DNA from: Eubacterium limosum
GTDB taxonomy: Bacteria > Bacillota > Clostridia > Eubacteriales > Eubacteriaceae
Assembly: GCA_959020865.1 (NCBI GenBank)
Contig: CAUEUD010000086.1
Location: forward strand, 1-13,948
Reading direction: 5' to 3'
DNA length: 13,948 bases
The notes beneath the pieces are model-generated. The model saw only the letters and a list, made by a program, of their open reading frames with translations. It did no database searches and was not told where the DNA came from. Below are positions 1-5,453 of the stretch, one piece after another; the first letter of the stretch is position 1; the number at the start of each line of letters is the position of its first letter. The position numbers and the translations under genes are program-made.

Positions 1-30
1 GCCGCAGGACTGTTTTTTCTGCTTAGGTGA
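1..30 (+). CDS. 3' tail of an upstream gene (partial)
   Basis: Frame 1 reads nine sense codons, AAGLFFLLR, then TGA at 28-30. The residues are hydrophobic with a closing Arg, as at the C-terminal end of a membrane protein. Only ten codons are in the window, so the gene cannot be identified and the reading frame could be chance. Confidence 0.25.
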   Translation, partial: AAGLFFLLR

Positions 31-116
31 ACAGCTTCGCCTCTTGGGGTGGTGGTGTGTGCAAAAAGCGCTTCATCTTTTTGGGGGAGTGGCGAGCTGC
101 GAGGCTGCGCTGTTCA
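28..116 (+). ncRNA. Possible structured RNA, long imperfect hairpin
   Basis: TGAACAGC (28-35) pairs with GCTGTTCA (109-116). After a 3x3 internal loop, GCCTC (39-43) pairs with GAGGC (101-105). An inner hairpin AAAAAG (63-68)/CTTTTT (77-82) sits in the loop. No protein with a credible start or ribosome site explains the stretch. It could be a 3' UTR structure of the upstream gene, a small RNA or coincidence. I do not recognise a known family. Confidence 0.25.
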
Positions 117-203
117 TCCAGACAGAGAAAAACGTCCTGACCCCGCCAAAATATCGATTTACGTTATTTTACTAATAAAAGCGCTAAAAAACAAAAAAAA
201 TAG

Positions 204-232
204 TGGCATTTTTTCGTATATTCATGTATAAT
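204..232 (+). promoter_or_regulatory. Probable promoter of the LytTR regulator
   Basis: A perfect -10 TATAAT lies at 227-232. A weak -35 (TGGCAT, 204-209) stands 17 bp upstream and is preceded by A-rich tracts at 185-200 that could act as an UP element. Downstream, GGTAAA (243-248) and TTTACC (277-282) form a spaced inverted repeat in the leader. The -35 is poor, so activation by a regulator is possible. Confidence 0.45.
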
Positions 233-318
233 TATCCGTAATGGTAAAAAAAATTTATTTTTATAAATGAGATGACTTTACCTAACCGCCGGAAGCGGAA
301 TTTGGAAGGAGTGAAGAA

Positions 319-1032
319 ATGAAAATTGTTATTTGCGACGGCAGCCGGAAGCACGCCGAGGAGACTGCTGAGCTGTTCAAAAAGCATGTTATCAGGGGAA
401 GGGATACCCTCAGGATTTGTGAAAGCTGCGACCAGCTCGTCCGGGATATGGAGAAAGAGCCCCAGGATGTGATCGTCATGGACACCTGCGTCAACGGGAG
501 CGACGGGCTCGCGGCCGCGGCCCGCATCCGGGAGCAGCACAGCCGCGCCCTCATCCTGTTTCTGAGCGACACTCCTGAGCACGCCATTAAGGCCTTCCAG
601 GTGGAGGCTTTCCGCTTTCTGGAAAAGCCCCTGATGCCCGGGGCGGCAGACGTCCTCTGGGACGAGATAGAGGAAGCGTACCTGAACAGCCCCAAACGCT
701 TCGCCTACCGCCGGGACGGCTGCCTGAACGCCTGCGGCATCTCCGAGATTGCCTATATCCTGAGCAATGGCAATTTTATCGACATCCGCCTGGTCTGCGG
801 GAGCACCACCGATTTTGTCAGCATGTCCCTCAAGGAAGCGCTCCGCAGGCTTTCGGACGACGGCTTTGTGCAGATCAGCCGGGGATGCGTTGTCAACCTG
901 CTCCATGTGCGCGTGTGCGGCGCCGGGGAGGTGGTCCTGGCAGACGGCGAAACGCTCCCAGTCAAAACAAGCTTTAAAAAAGATGTTATGTTAGCCTTTA
1001 AGCAATACTGCGATCGCAGAAATTATTCATAA
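319..1032 (+). CDS. LytTR-family response regulator transcription factor
   Basis: This 237-residue protein has an N-terminal receiver domain (about 1-122) and a C-terminal LytTR DNA-binding domain (about 130-232). In the receiver, the acidic D7, the probable phospho-acceptor D55 in VIVMDT, S83 and the switch Lys K103 in FLEKPL are all present. The LytTR part carries the typical SRGCVVNLLHV segment around 188-198. Such proteins bind paired direct repeats in promoters and usually answer to a peptide-sensing histidine kinase, controlling competence, bacteriocin or virulence genes; no kinase gene is in view, though the tail at 1-30 might belong to one. The start is fixed by AAGGAG at 306-311, 7 nt before the ATG. 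The next gene is a ComK-like competence regulator, which suggests but does not prove a shared regulatory role. Confidence 0.9.
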   Translation: MKIVICDGSRKHAEETAELFKKHVIRGRDTLRICESCDQLVRDMEKEPQDVIVMDTCVNGSDGLAAAARIREQHSRALILFLSDTPEHAIKAFQVEAFRFLEKPLMPGAADVLWDEIEEAYLNSPKRFAYRRDGCLNACGISEIAYILSNGNFIDIRLVCGSTTDFVSMSLKEALRRLSDDGFVQISRGCVVNLLHVRVCGAGEVVLADGETLPVKTSFKKDVMLAFKQYCDRRNYS

Positions 1033-1064
1033 AATACGGATATAAAGCGGATTCATCATTAAAA

Positions 1065-1100
1065 ACAGGCGGCTCGTCACCGTTATGTTGTTTCGCCTGT
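1065..1100 (+). promoter_or_regulatory. Leader hairpin 1 with a loop complementary to the terminator
   Basis: ACAGGCG (1065-1071) pairs with CGCCTGT (1094-1100) around a 22-nt loop. The loop holds ACCGTTAT (1079-1086), perfectly complementary to ATAACGGT (1131-1138) in the following terminator hairpin. The two could form a kissing interaction or a competing antiterminator helix. A TATAAA at 1041-1046 could be the -10 of a promoter for this leader, but no good -35 is seen. Confidence 0.4.
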
Positions 1101-1107
1101 GATATAT

Positions 1108-1162
1108 CGCTTAGCATAGAGACAGAACCGATAACGGTTCCCGCGTGCTAAGCGGTTTTTTT
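1108..1162 (+). terminator. Intrinsic terminator / candidate attenuator
   Basis: CGCTTAGCA (1108-1116) pairs with TGCTAAGCG (1146-1154). An inner stem GAACC (1125-1129)/GGTTC (1136-1140) stacks within, and seven T follow (1156-1162). The T-run ends only 5 nt before the AGGAGG of the ComK-like gene. The element therefore either ends the LytTR transcript or attenuates transcription into the next gene. Confidence 0.7.
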
Positions 1163-1179
1163 ATGCCAGGAGGAAGGCA

Positions 1180-1681
1180 ATGAATCTGACAGATAAGATC
1201 AGACGACAGCTGTTTGACTGTGAGCCCATGCTCATTCTGCCCTTTTACAGGGAAGGGGAGGACCTCACGAGGATCGTGTACCGCGACCGGAGCGTGCGGG
1301 AGGTGGAGAGCACCATCGACCGCGTCATGCCAGCGTTCTGCCGGCACTTTTCCACAAACTATGAGGATATGAAAAAAGAAATCGCCGGGCTGCTGAAAAT
1401 CGGCAGCAACATGGGCCCCATGCACATTCACGGCGGCCGGTATTTCTTCGCCGTCAAGGTGCGGGGGAAGCGGCAAGGCGCAGGCCACAAAAAAGACTGG
1501 GTTTATGGGTTCATAAATCTGGATTTATTTATTTATGGGCCTCTGCTTTGAGGAAAACCGCCTGCTGCTGGACAAAGGCTTTTATGCCGACCTGGCCAGC
1601 CCCGCCCGCGCTGCCGTAAGCACTGCCGTCCGCCGCGCCCGCGCCGTCCGGACAGAGTGGCAGGCCCGCAACCAGATCTGA
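1180..1681 (+). pseudogene. comK: ComK-like competence transcription factor, frameshifted
   Basis: The first frame runs 123 codons from the ATG at 1180 (AGGAGG at 1168-1173) to TGA at 1549-1551. The next frame is open from 1535 to TGA at 1679-1681. The switch lies at ATTTATTTATTT (1523-1534). Removing one 4-bp unit joins the frames into a 165-residue protein reading INLDLFMGLCFEENRLLL. The pattern resembles ComK, the master activator of competence (K-box) genes, which is about 190 residues in Bacillus. It shows a CRHFSTNY-like core at 54-61, a G-P-M/I turn near 79-82, a K/R-rich patch then DW, and a C-terminal FENRLLLDKGFYADLASPA-like stretch. This was judged by eye, and a relative of ComK rather than a true orthologue is possible. 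The break may be fixed, phase-variable, bypassed by slippage, or an assembly error. Confidence 0.6.
1523..1534 (+). repeat. ATTT x3 microsatellite at the ComK-like frameshift
   Basis: Three perfect ATTT units sit exactly where the reading frame breaks. Loss of one unit (4 bp) restores the frame, and gain of two units would restore it too. The run is short for a classical phase-variable tract. Confidence 0.75.
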
Positions 1682-1708
1682 AAAAGACAGGCCCTTTAAA
1701 CAAAGGAT

Positions 1709-1751
1709 AAAAGCGTCCCCTAAACTTTTTGAAAAAGGGGGACGCTTTTTT
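1709..1751 (+). terminator. Strong intrinsic terminator
   Basis: AAAAGCGTCCCC (1709-1720) pairs with GGGGACGCTTTT (1737-1748). An inner CTTTTT/AAAAAG stem (1725-1730/1732-1737, sharing a G) extends it, and the 3' side is T-rich to 1751. The A-rich 5' flank means it could work in both directions. It closes the LytTR/ComK-like region. Confidence 0.85.
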
Positions 1752-1772
1752 GAATGAAATGGCGAGTGGAGA

Positions 1773-1914
1773 GTGGAAAATTGAGAATGGAGAATGGAGA
1801 ATTAGAGGAACAAAATGCTGCGCATTTTGAATGGATTTGCGGCCGCAGGCCGCTGTTTCAATCGCTTTTACGACCGTAAAAGCGTTCATTCATTTTCAAT
1901 TTTCAATTTTTCAT
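1773..1914. repeat. Structured intergenic element (MITE-like or RNA)
   Basis: A purine-rich arm with tandem GAGAATG units (1773-1798) is imperfectly complementary to a pyrimidine-rich arm (1889-1914). About 20 of 26 positions match, and most mismatches would be G.U pairs if the + strand is transcribed. Between them lie AAAATGC/GCATTTT (1812-1818/1822-1828), GCGGCC/GGCCGC (1839-1844/1848-1853) and the 10-bp repeat CGCTTTTACG/CGTAAAAGCG (1863-1884). No open reading frame explains it. It fits a small non-autonomous repeat, but other genomic copies would be needed to say so. The interval 1752-2060 holds no gene. Confidence 0.5.
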
Positions 1915-1990
1915 TTTTAAGATTTTCCAGCCAGCCTTTCACATCATCTCCGCCCCTCCAATTTCCGCCAAATTCCCCAATCGTCCCCAT

Positions 1991-2019
1991 TTCGCCATCC
2001 GGCATTGGCGCGCTATAAT
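1991..2019 (+). promoter_or_regulatory. Probable promoter of the phage-like module
   Basis: A perfect -10 TATAAT (2014-2019) is 17 bp downstream of a weak -35, TTCGCC (1991-1996). It is the only clear promoter ahead of the 2082-3829 gene run. Confidence 0.5.
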
Positions 2020-2052
2020 AGACCCACAAGCTTGAAAAAACAAAAACCACCA

Positions 2053-2066
2053 AAGCACCGGTGCTT
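2053..2066. promoter_or_regulatory. 14-bp perfect palindrome, candidate operator
   Basis: AAGCACCGGTGCTT is a perfect dyad placed between the -10 (2014-2019) and the ribosome site (2070-2077). The position suits a repressor operator at the start of the transcript, or a 5'-UTR hairpin with no loop. No repressor gene for it is visible. Confidence 0.45.
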
Positions 2067-2081
2067 CTGAAAGGAAGCAAA

Positions 2082-2513
2082 ATGAAAAAACAGACGTTTA
2101 AAAAACAGTTAAACCAATTTGAAAACAACCTGAAAGCGCCCGGCATGCACATGGCCATGACCGGCCGCTGCGAGCGAATTACCCTGGTCGAGTACGGCGA
2201 AGAGGTTTTGCGGGTCTTTAGAGGGAAAAAAGGCGCGCTCTGGTACGATGTGGCCGATATCGCAAGGATCTTAAAGGTCGATAACCTGGCTCAGATCGTC
2301 CGCAAGCATTACGAACGCCCGGGGAGCCGCGTGTTTCTGGAGCCCTGCGGCTGCGGCGAAAACCCCTTCCAGGCCCGGGTGTGCGTAGACCGGAGCGGCC
2401 TGGTCAGCGTTATCTGCGAGGGTAAGTACCCAGACACCATTACCCTCATGCAGACCCTCGTCTACGATATTCCCCAGGCATTGGCGCTCAAGGAGGTTAC
2501 CAATGAAGCATAA
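2082..2513 (+). CDS. Bro-N domain protein (antirepressor-like)
   Basis: This 143-residue protein carries a Bro-N-like domain at about 41-120. The hallmarks are LRVFRGKKGALWYDVADIAR, a VDNLAQIVRKHY helix and the CVDRSGLVSVI strand. Bro-N domains bind DNA in phage and baculovirus antirepressor/BRO proteins. No C-terminal ANT domain follows, so it is shorter than a full antirepressor. A GTG at 2061 is in frame, but AAGGAAG at 2071-2077 favours the ATG at 2082. The 3' end overlaps the next gene by 11 bp, and that gene is also a Bro-N protein, so the two were probably made together. The N-terminal 40 residues are basic and unlike the rest. It may modulate or compete with the second protein. Confidence 0.75.
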   Translation: MKKQTFKKQLNQFENNLKAPGMHMAMTGRCERITLVEYGEEVLRVFRGKKGALWYDVADIARILKVDNLAQIVRKHYERPGSRVFLEPCGCGENPFQARVCVDRSGLVSVICEGKYPDTITLMQTLVYDIPQALALKEVTNEA

Positions 2514-3417
2514 AACCCTCAAAGCAGGCCCCGTATTCCACACCTCCGAGTTTGCCGACATCAGCACCTTTATCGACCCGGCAGGCCCCCAGGAGAGCAC
2601 AGGCACCGTCTGGTTCGCCGGCCGGGACCTGTGCCGTATCCTCGGCTACCAGGGCAGCATCACCCGCGCGCTGCAGCGCCATACCGAGCCCGGCGAGCGG
2701 GCCAAACGCCCCCTGACCGACAGCATCGGCCGCGTCCAGCAGTCCTGGTACGTAAACGAGAGCGGCCTGGGCGCCCTGGTTCTGTCCAGCCGGCTGCCCG
2801 AGGCCCGCCGTTTCCGCCATTATGTGACCAGCGTGATCCTGCCCGCTGTGCGCAAGTACGGCGCCCACATCGAGCCCCAGACCCTGGCGGCAGTGCAGGA
2901 GGACCCCGAAGCCCTGAGCACCCTCATCAAATCCCTGGCCCTGGAAAGCGAACGCCGCAAAGGCCTGGAGGCCATGCTTAAGGATAAAGAGCAGCAGCTG
3001 GACGCAGCCCAAAAGAGCCTTAAAACAGCCGGAAACCGGGCGGCCCGCCAGCGCGCCAAACTCCGCCGCCTGCGGCCCCAGGCCCGGTTTGCAAGGCAGG
3101 TGCTCCACAGCGGGGAGGGCAGCATCCACGTTTACGCCATGGCCCGGCTGCTGCGCAGCGCCGGCGTCAATACCGGCGGCAAGCGTTTGTTTGAATGGCT
3201 GCGGCAAAACAGCTACCTGTGCAGCGCGCCCCACTACTGGAACCACCCCACCCAGGCCAGCCTGGATCAGGGCCTCATGGTCCTGGCCGAGCGCCCCCTG
3301 AAAAGAGGTCGGCACCAGGTGCACCTGTGCCCGCTCATCACCGGCAAAGGCCAGCAGCATTTCCTGCGCCTGTTTACCGAAAAGCCCGGGCCAGAGGAAA
3401 AACGTGAACTTTTTTAA
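2503..3417 (+). CDS. Phage antirepressor (Bro-N + ANT/KilAC)
   Basis: The 304-residue protein has the full antirepressor layout. A Bro-N domain spans about 17-120 (TVWFAGRDLCRILGY, WYVNESGLGALVLSS, AVRKYG at its end). A charged coiled coil lies at about 140-185, and an ANT/KilAC-type domain at about 190-290 (MARLLRSAGVNTGGKRLFEWL, then PLITGKGQQHF). In temperate phages such proteins inactivate the phage repressor and favour lytic genes. The start is set by AAGGAGG just before the ATG at 2503. It overlaps the upstream Bro-N gene by 11 bp and the next gene by 14 bp, a compact operon. Base composition is strongly GC/CTG-biased compared with the right half of the window. Length and domains look intact. 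Confidence 0.9.
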   Translation: MKHKTLKAGPVFHTSEFADISTFIDPAGPQESTGTVWFAGRDLCRILGYQGSITRALQRHTEPGERAKRPLTDSIGRVQQSWYVNESGLGALVLSSRLPEARRFRHYVTSVILPAVRKYGAHIEPQTLAAVQEDPEALSTLIKSLALESERRKGLEAMLKDKEQQLDAAQKSLKTAGNRAARQRAKLRRLRPQARFARQVLHSGEGSIHVYAMARLLRSAGVNTGGKRLFEWLRQNSYLCSAPHYWNHPTQASLDQGLMVLAERPLKRGRHQVHLCPLITGKGQQHFLRLFTEKPGPEEKRELF

Positions 3418-3829
3418 AGAGCTCGAAGCCTTTTTTGAATGGATGGGGGAAACCGAAACCCCCATCAGCCACAGCGCCGCCCTGCTCTGGATCTACCTGC
3501 TCTGGCGCAACAACGCCTGCGCGCTGCCCACCCTGCAGGGCCAGTGGCTGTGGCGGGTCCAGTTCTATGTGCGGCCCGAGCTGCTGGAGCGCACCCTCCA
3601 CACCACCTACCGCAACGTGGCAAGATACCGGGTCGAGCTGGTGAACGCCGGGCGGCTGTCCTACCAGAACGCCCGGCGGGGCCGCAGCCCGGGCCAGTAC
3701 ACCATGGCGCCCTTTGCCCCAAACGTCGGCCCCGAAACCCTCACCGACCTCACCGGCCGCCCGGCCACCGTCTACGTGGTCAAGGACCTGCCCGATGCGG
3801 ACAGCCCCCCTGTGGATAACTGCCCATAG
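3404..3829 (+). CDS. Winged-helix phage-type protein, function unknown
   Basis: This 141-residue protein starts at GTG 3404, inside the end of the antirepressor gene, with AGAGGA at 3393-3398. Residues about 20-110 look like the helical/winged-helix N-terminal domain of phage replication-initiator proteins. A SHSAALLWIYLLWRNN helix is followed by a helix-turn-helix-like segment (LERTLHTTYRNVARYRVELVNAGRLSY) and a wing ending GQYTMAPF. The usual downstream DnaD-like or helicase-loader part is missing. The tail is only a short Pro/Asp-rich stretch. It is probably DNA-binding, but the assignment rests on pattern rather than a decisive motif. No integrase or primase accompanies it. Confidence 0.6.
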   Translation: MNFFKELEAFFEWMGETETPISHSAALLWIYLLWRNNACALPTLQGQWLWRVQFYVRPELLERTLHTTYRNVARYRVELVNAGRLSYQNARRGRSPGQYTMAPFAPNVGPETLTDLTGRPATVYVVKDLPDADSPPVDNCP

Positions 3830-3990
3830 CCGACAGCCATGACACCTAAAACGTCCAAATCCCCGTTTTGGGTGCGACCAGCGTGTCACCACTGTCCACC
3901 ATTAATAATAAATTAATAATATTTGTATTCTATGCTTATTTATTCCTGAGGCCTGTTTTATCCACCGCCTCACAGACAGAAAGGAGAAAC

Positions 3991-4176
3991 ATGAAACCCA
4001 CACACCTGAGGACACCCCGTTCCTACGACATCACTGCCCACTGCCGCTTTGCCGCCACCGTGTACGCCCCAGACCCCGAAGCCGCCGAGGACGCCTTTAA
4101 CGACCAGGTGCAGGCCGCCGAGGATGCCCTGCCCGGGCTGATCGTCGACCACCTGAAAGTAGAGGAGGCCGGATGA
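3991..4176 (+). CDS. Small acidic protein (61 aa), unknown
   Basis: The ATG at 3991 follows AAAGGAG (3980-3986) with good spacing, making 61 residues; an upstream in-frame start is less likely. The fold suggested is a strand (YDITAHCRFAATVYA) then an acidic helix (DPEAAEDAFNDQVQAAEDAL) then a strand, as in several tiny phage and element proteins. I do not recognise a family. Its stop overlaps the sigma-factor start (ATGA at 4173-4176), so the two are translationally coupled, and it may be a partner or modulator of that factor. The 160 bp before it hold AT-rich repeats (ATTAATAAT twice, 3901-3920) and an inverted repeat TGAGGC/GCCTCA (3947-3952/3967-3972). Confidence 0.65.
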   Translation: MKPTHLRTPRSYDITAHCRFAATVYAPDPEAAEDAFNDQVQAAEDALPGLIVDHLKVEEAG

Positions 4177-4745
4177 CCTATGACGAAATCGACACCCTGG
4201 CCCATCAGGCCAGAGCAGGGGACAAAACCGCCGCCGAGCTGCTCCTGAGCCTCCTGCGCCCCCTGATTTTGAGCGCGGCCAAGAGCAGCCAGGCCCCGGA
4301 CGAGCCCTTTGAGGACGCCCTGCAGGACATCTACCTGGCCTTTCTCACAGGCGTCCGCCGGTTCGAAGGCCCCTGGGGCTTTACCGCCTTCATCAAGGAG
4401 CACCTGCGCCTGTACCGGTGCCAGAAGCAGGAGGGCCGCTACGACCGCTCCGTGAGACCCGGCGTCTCCCTCGACCAGCCCGAGGGGGAGGCGGGCGCCC
4501 GTTTCCTGGAAATCCCCGATCCCGCTGCCCGCACCGAGGCCGATTACCTGGCCGCCGAGCGCTATGCGAGACTCAGCCAGGCCTGCGGCAGCCTCACCAG
4601 GGCCGAAAAAGAAATCCTCCAGGCCCGCTACCACAAAGGCCAGACCCTGCGCCAGATCGCCGCCCGGCGCGGCTGTTCCCACATGGCCGTCGACCGCTGC
4701 CTTAAGCGGGCGCTTAAAAAGCTGAGAGTGTTAATGACAGAGTAA
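4173..4745 (+). CDS. Sigma-70 family RNA polymerase sigma factor
   Basis: The 190-residue protein has a region 2-like part (about 8-90, with FEDALQDIYLAFLTGVRRFEG and WGFTAFIKEHLRLY). A short linker leads to region 4 (about 135-186: LTRAEKEILQARYHKGQTLRQIAARRGCSHMAVDRCLKRALKKL) with a clear helix-turn-helix. There is no region 1.1 or 3, as in ECF and TcdR/UviA/BotR-type factors that direct polymerase to toxin, bacteriocin or lysis genes. Its neighbours are DUF1659-like and DUF2922-like genes and a cell-wall hydrolase, a setting that favours the UviA-like reading. That subtype is inference. Translation is coupled to the 61-residue gene by ATGA. A likely target promoter lies at 4886-4915. Confidence 0.85.
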   Translation: MTYDEIDTLAHQARAGDKTAAELLLSLLRPLILSAAKSSQAPDEPFEDALQDIYLAFLTGVRRFEGPWGFTAFIKEHLRLYRCQKQEGRYDRSVRPGVSLDQPEGEAGARFLEIPDPAARTEADYLAAERYARLSQACGSLTRAEKEILQARYHKGQTLRQIAARRGCSHMAVDRCLKRALKKLRVLMTE

Positions 4746-4760
4746 AAAGGAAGTCATGGC

Positions 4761-4838
4761 ATGGAGAATGACGGTGAGTCCAAAGTCAGAGTAACTTTGG
4801 GGAACGAACCTATCTCCATTCAAATCTTTTCAGCGTAA
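4761..4838 (+). CDS. Possible 25-residue small protein
   Basis: ATG 4761 lies 16 nt after the sigma-factor stop, with AAGGAAG (4748-4754) at suitable distance, and reads 25 codons to TAA 4836-4838. The residues form two amphipathic strands (SKVRVTLGNEPISIQIFSA). A competing 12-codon frame starts at 4756. A hairpin CCAAAGT/ACTTTGG (4780-4786/4794-4800) lies inside. Unknown and unproven. Confidence 0.3.
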   Translation: MENDGESKVRVTLGNEPISIQIFSA

Positions 4839-4885
4839 GCCTTAGCCGTCCCATTTTAAAATTTAATCAAAATTTAAAATCCCCC

Positions 4886-4915
4886 GTTACAGCCGCCCCA
4901 TTTTCCGGTCTCTAT
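4886..4915 (+). promoter_or_regulatory. Candidate alternative-sigma promoter
   Basis: GTTACA (4886-4891) and CTCTAT (4910-4915) are 18 bp apart and 44 bp upstream of the next start. They resemble the TTTACA / CTCTTT-type boxes used by TcdR-class sigma factors. No housekeeping -10 lies nearby except an overlapping TATTTATAG. The similarity is by eye and the spacing is longer than ideal. Confidence 0.35.
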
Positions 4916-4958
4916 TTATAGAACCCGCCAAGAGCGGGAAAATAAAGGAGGAAGAAAA

Positions 4959-5195
4959 ATGGCATACAAACAGTACAAGCTAAAAGCCCAGCTTCAGGTA
5001 ATCCTGAACTATGGGGAAAATGGCGGAAAGATTAAAAGGAAAACAAAAACCTACGGCGACATCACCCTGGACGAGGCCGTAGCCACCCCAGAGGCCGTAT
5101 ACGAGACCAGCCGCGCCATGGGCAGCCTGATGGAGCCCATCATTGATTCCCGCAGCGTGGTCGTGATCTACGGCATTTCCCAGACGAACGAATAA
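4959..5195 (+). CDS. DUF1659-like small protein
   Basis: The 78-residue protein reads LQVILNYGENGGKIKRKTKTYGDI, then a helix (VATPEAVYETSRAMGSLM) and a closing strand (SRSVVVIYGISQ). This beta-helix-beta layout with a GK-x-K-x-KTY turn matches the DUF1659 family, about 70-residue proteins of unknown role in Firmicutes. An excellent AAAGGAGG (4944-4951) sits 7 nt before the ATG, implying high expression. In Firmicutes DUF1659 genes are commonly paired with DUF2922 genes, as here. A short GC hairpin (CCCGC/GCGGG, 4924-4938) precedes the ribosome site. Confidence 0.7.
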   Translation: MAYKQYKLKAQLQVILNYGENGGKIKRKTKTYGDITLDEAVATPEAVYETSRAMGSLMEPIIDSRSVVVIYGISQTNE

Positions 5196-5218
5196 AAAGA
5201 AAAAGGAGAACAAACAAA

Positions 5219-5446
5219 ATGGAAACCATCACCACCAAAACCCTTGAACTCGAATTTAACCTGACAAACGGCGACCGCTATACCCTGAGCCTGCCCGACT
5301 ACCTGGCAGACCTCACCCAGGAGCAGATCGAGACCGCCGCAGCCATCATTGTGGCCAAGAAGCTCTTTGTACCAGACGGCGTCAACCTCGACAGCCTGTT
5401 CGGCTTTCAGTATGTGGACAAAATCGTCCGCAAGACCGAGGTGTAA
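5219..5446 (+). CDS. DUF2922-like small protein
   Basis: The 75-residue protein has the DUF2922 outline. A start strand (KTLELEFNLTNGDRYTLSL) is followed by PDYLADLTQEQIETAAAIIVAKKLF and a closing FQYVDKIVRKTEV strand. The family is small, of unknown function, and usually lies beside DUF1659. AAGGAGA (5203-5209) precedes the ATG. The gap from the DUF1659 gene is 23 bp and the next ATG is 7 nt after this stop, so the three genes form one unit. The pair could be structural or regulatory partners; nothing in either sequence suggests an enzyme. Confidence 0.7.
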   Translation: METITTKTLELEFNLTNGDRYTLSLPDYLADLTQEQIETAAAIIVAKKLFVPDGVNLDSLFGFQYVDKIVRKTEV

Positions 5447-5453
5447 AGCCCCG

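Noticed and set aside
44..92. G-rich runs that might form a quadruplex
   Set aside because: Only one run of four and one of five G with otherwise GG pairs; not enough for a convincing three-tier quadruplex.
49..231. 60-residue + strand frame before the LytTR gene
   Set aside because: No ribosome site, a low-complexity Lys/Asn end, and overlap with an AT-rich promoter region and a possible hairpin.
2497..3465. 322-residue minus-strand frame
   Set aside because: It mirrors the strongly supported antirepressor gene. Such long antisense frames are expected from GC-rich codon bias, and no ribosome site or domain is seen.
3455..3829. Possible full-length phage replication initiator
   Set aside because: Only the winged-helix-like part is present, with no DnaD or helicase-loader segment, so I kept the function as unknown.
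4023..4682. 219-residue minus-strand frame
   Set aside because: It is a shadow of the sigma factor gene. The residues are Gly/Ala-rich and show no domain pattern.
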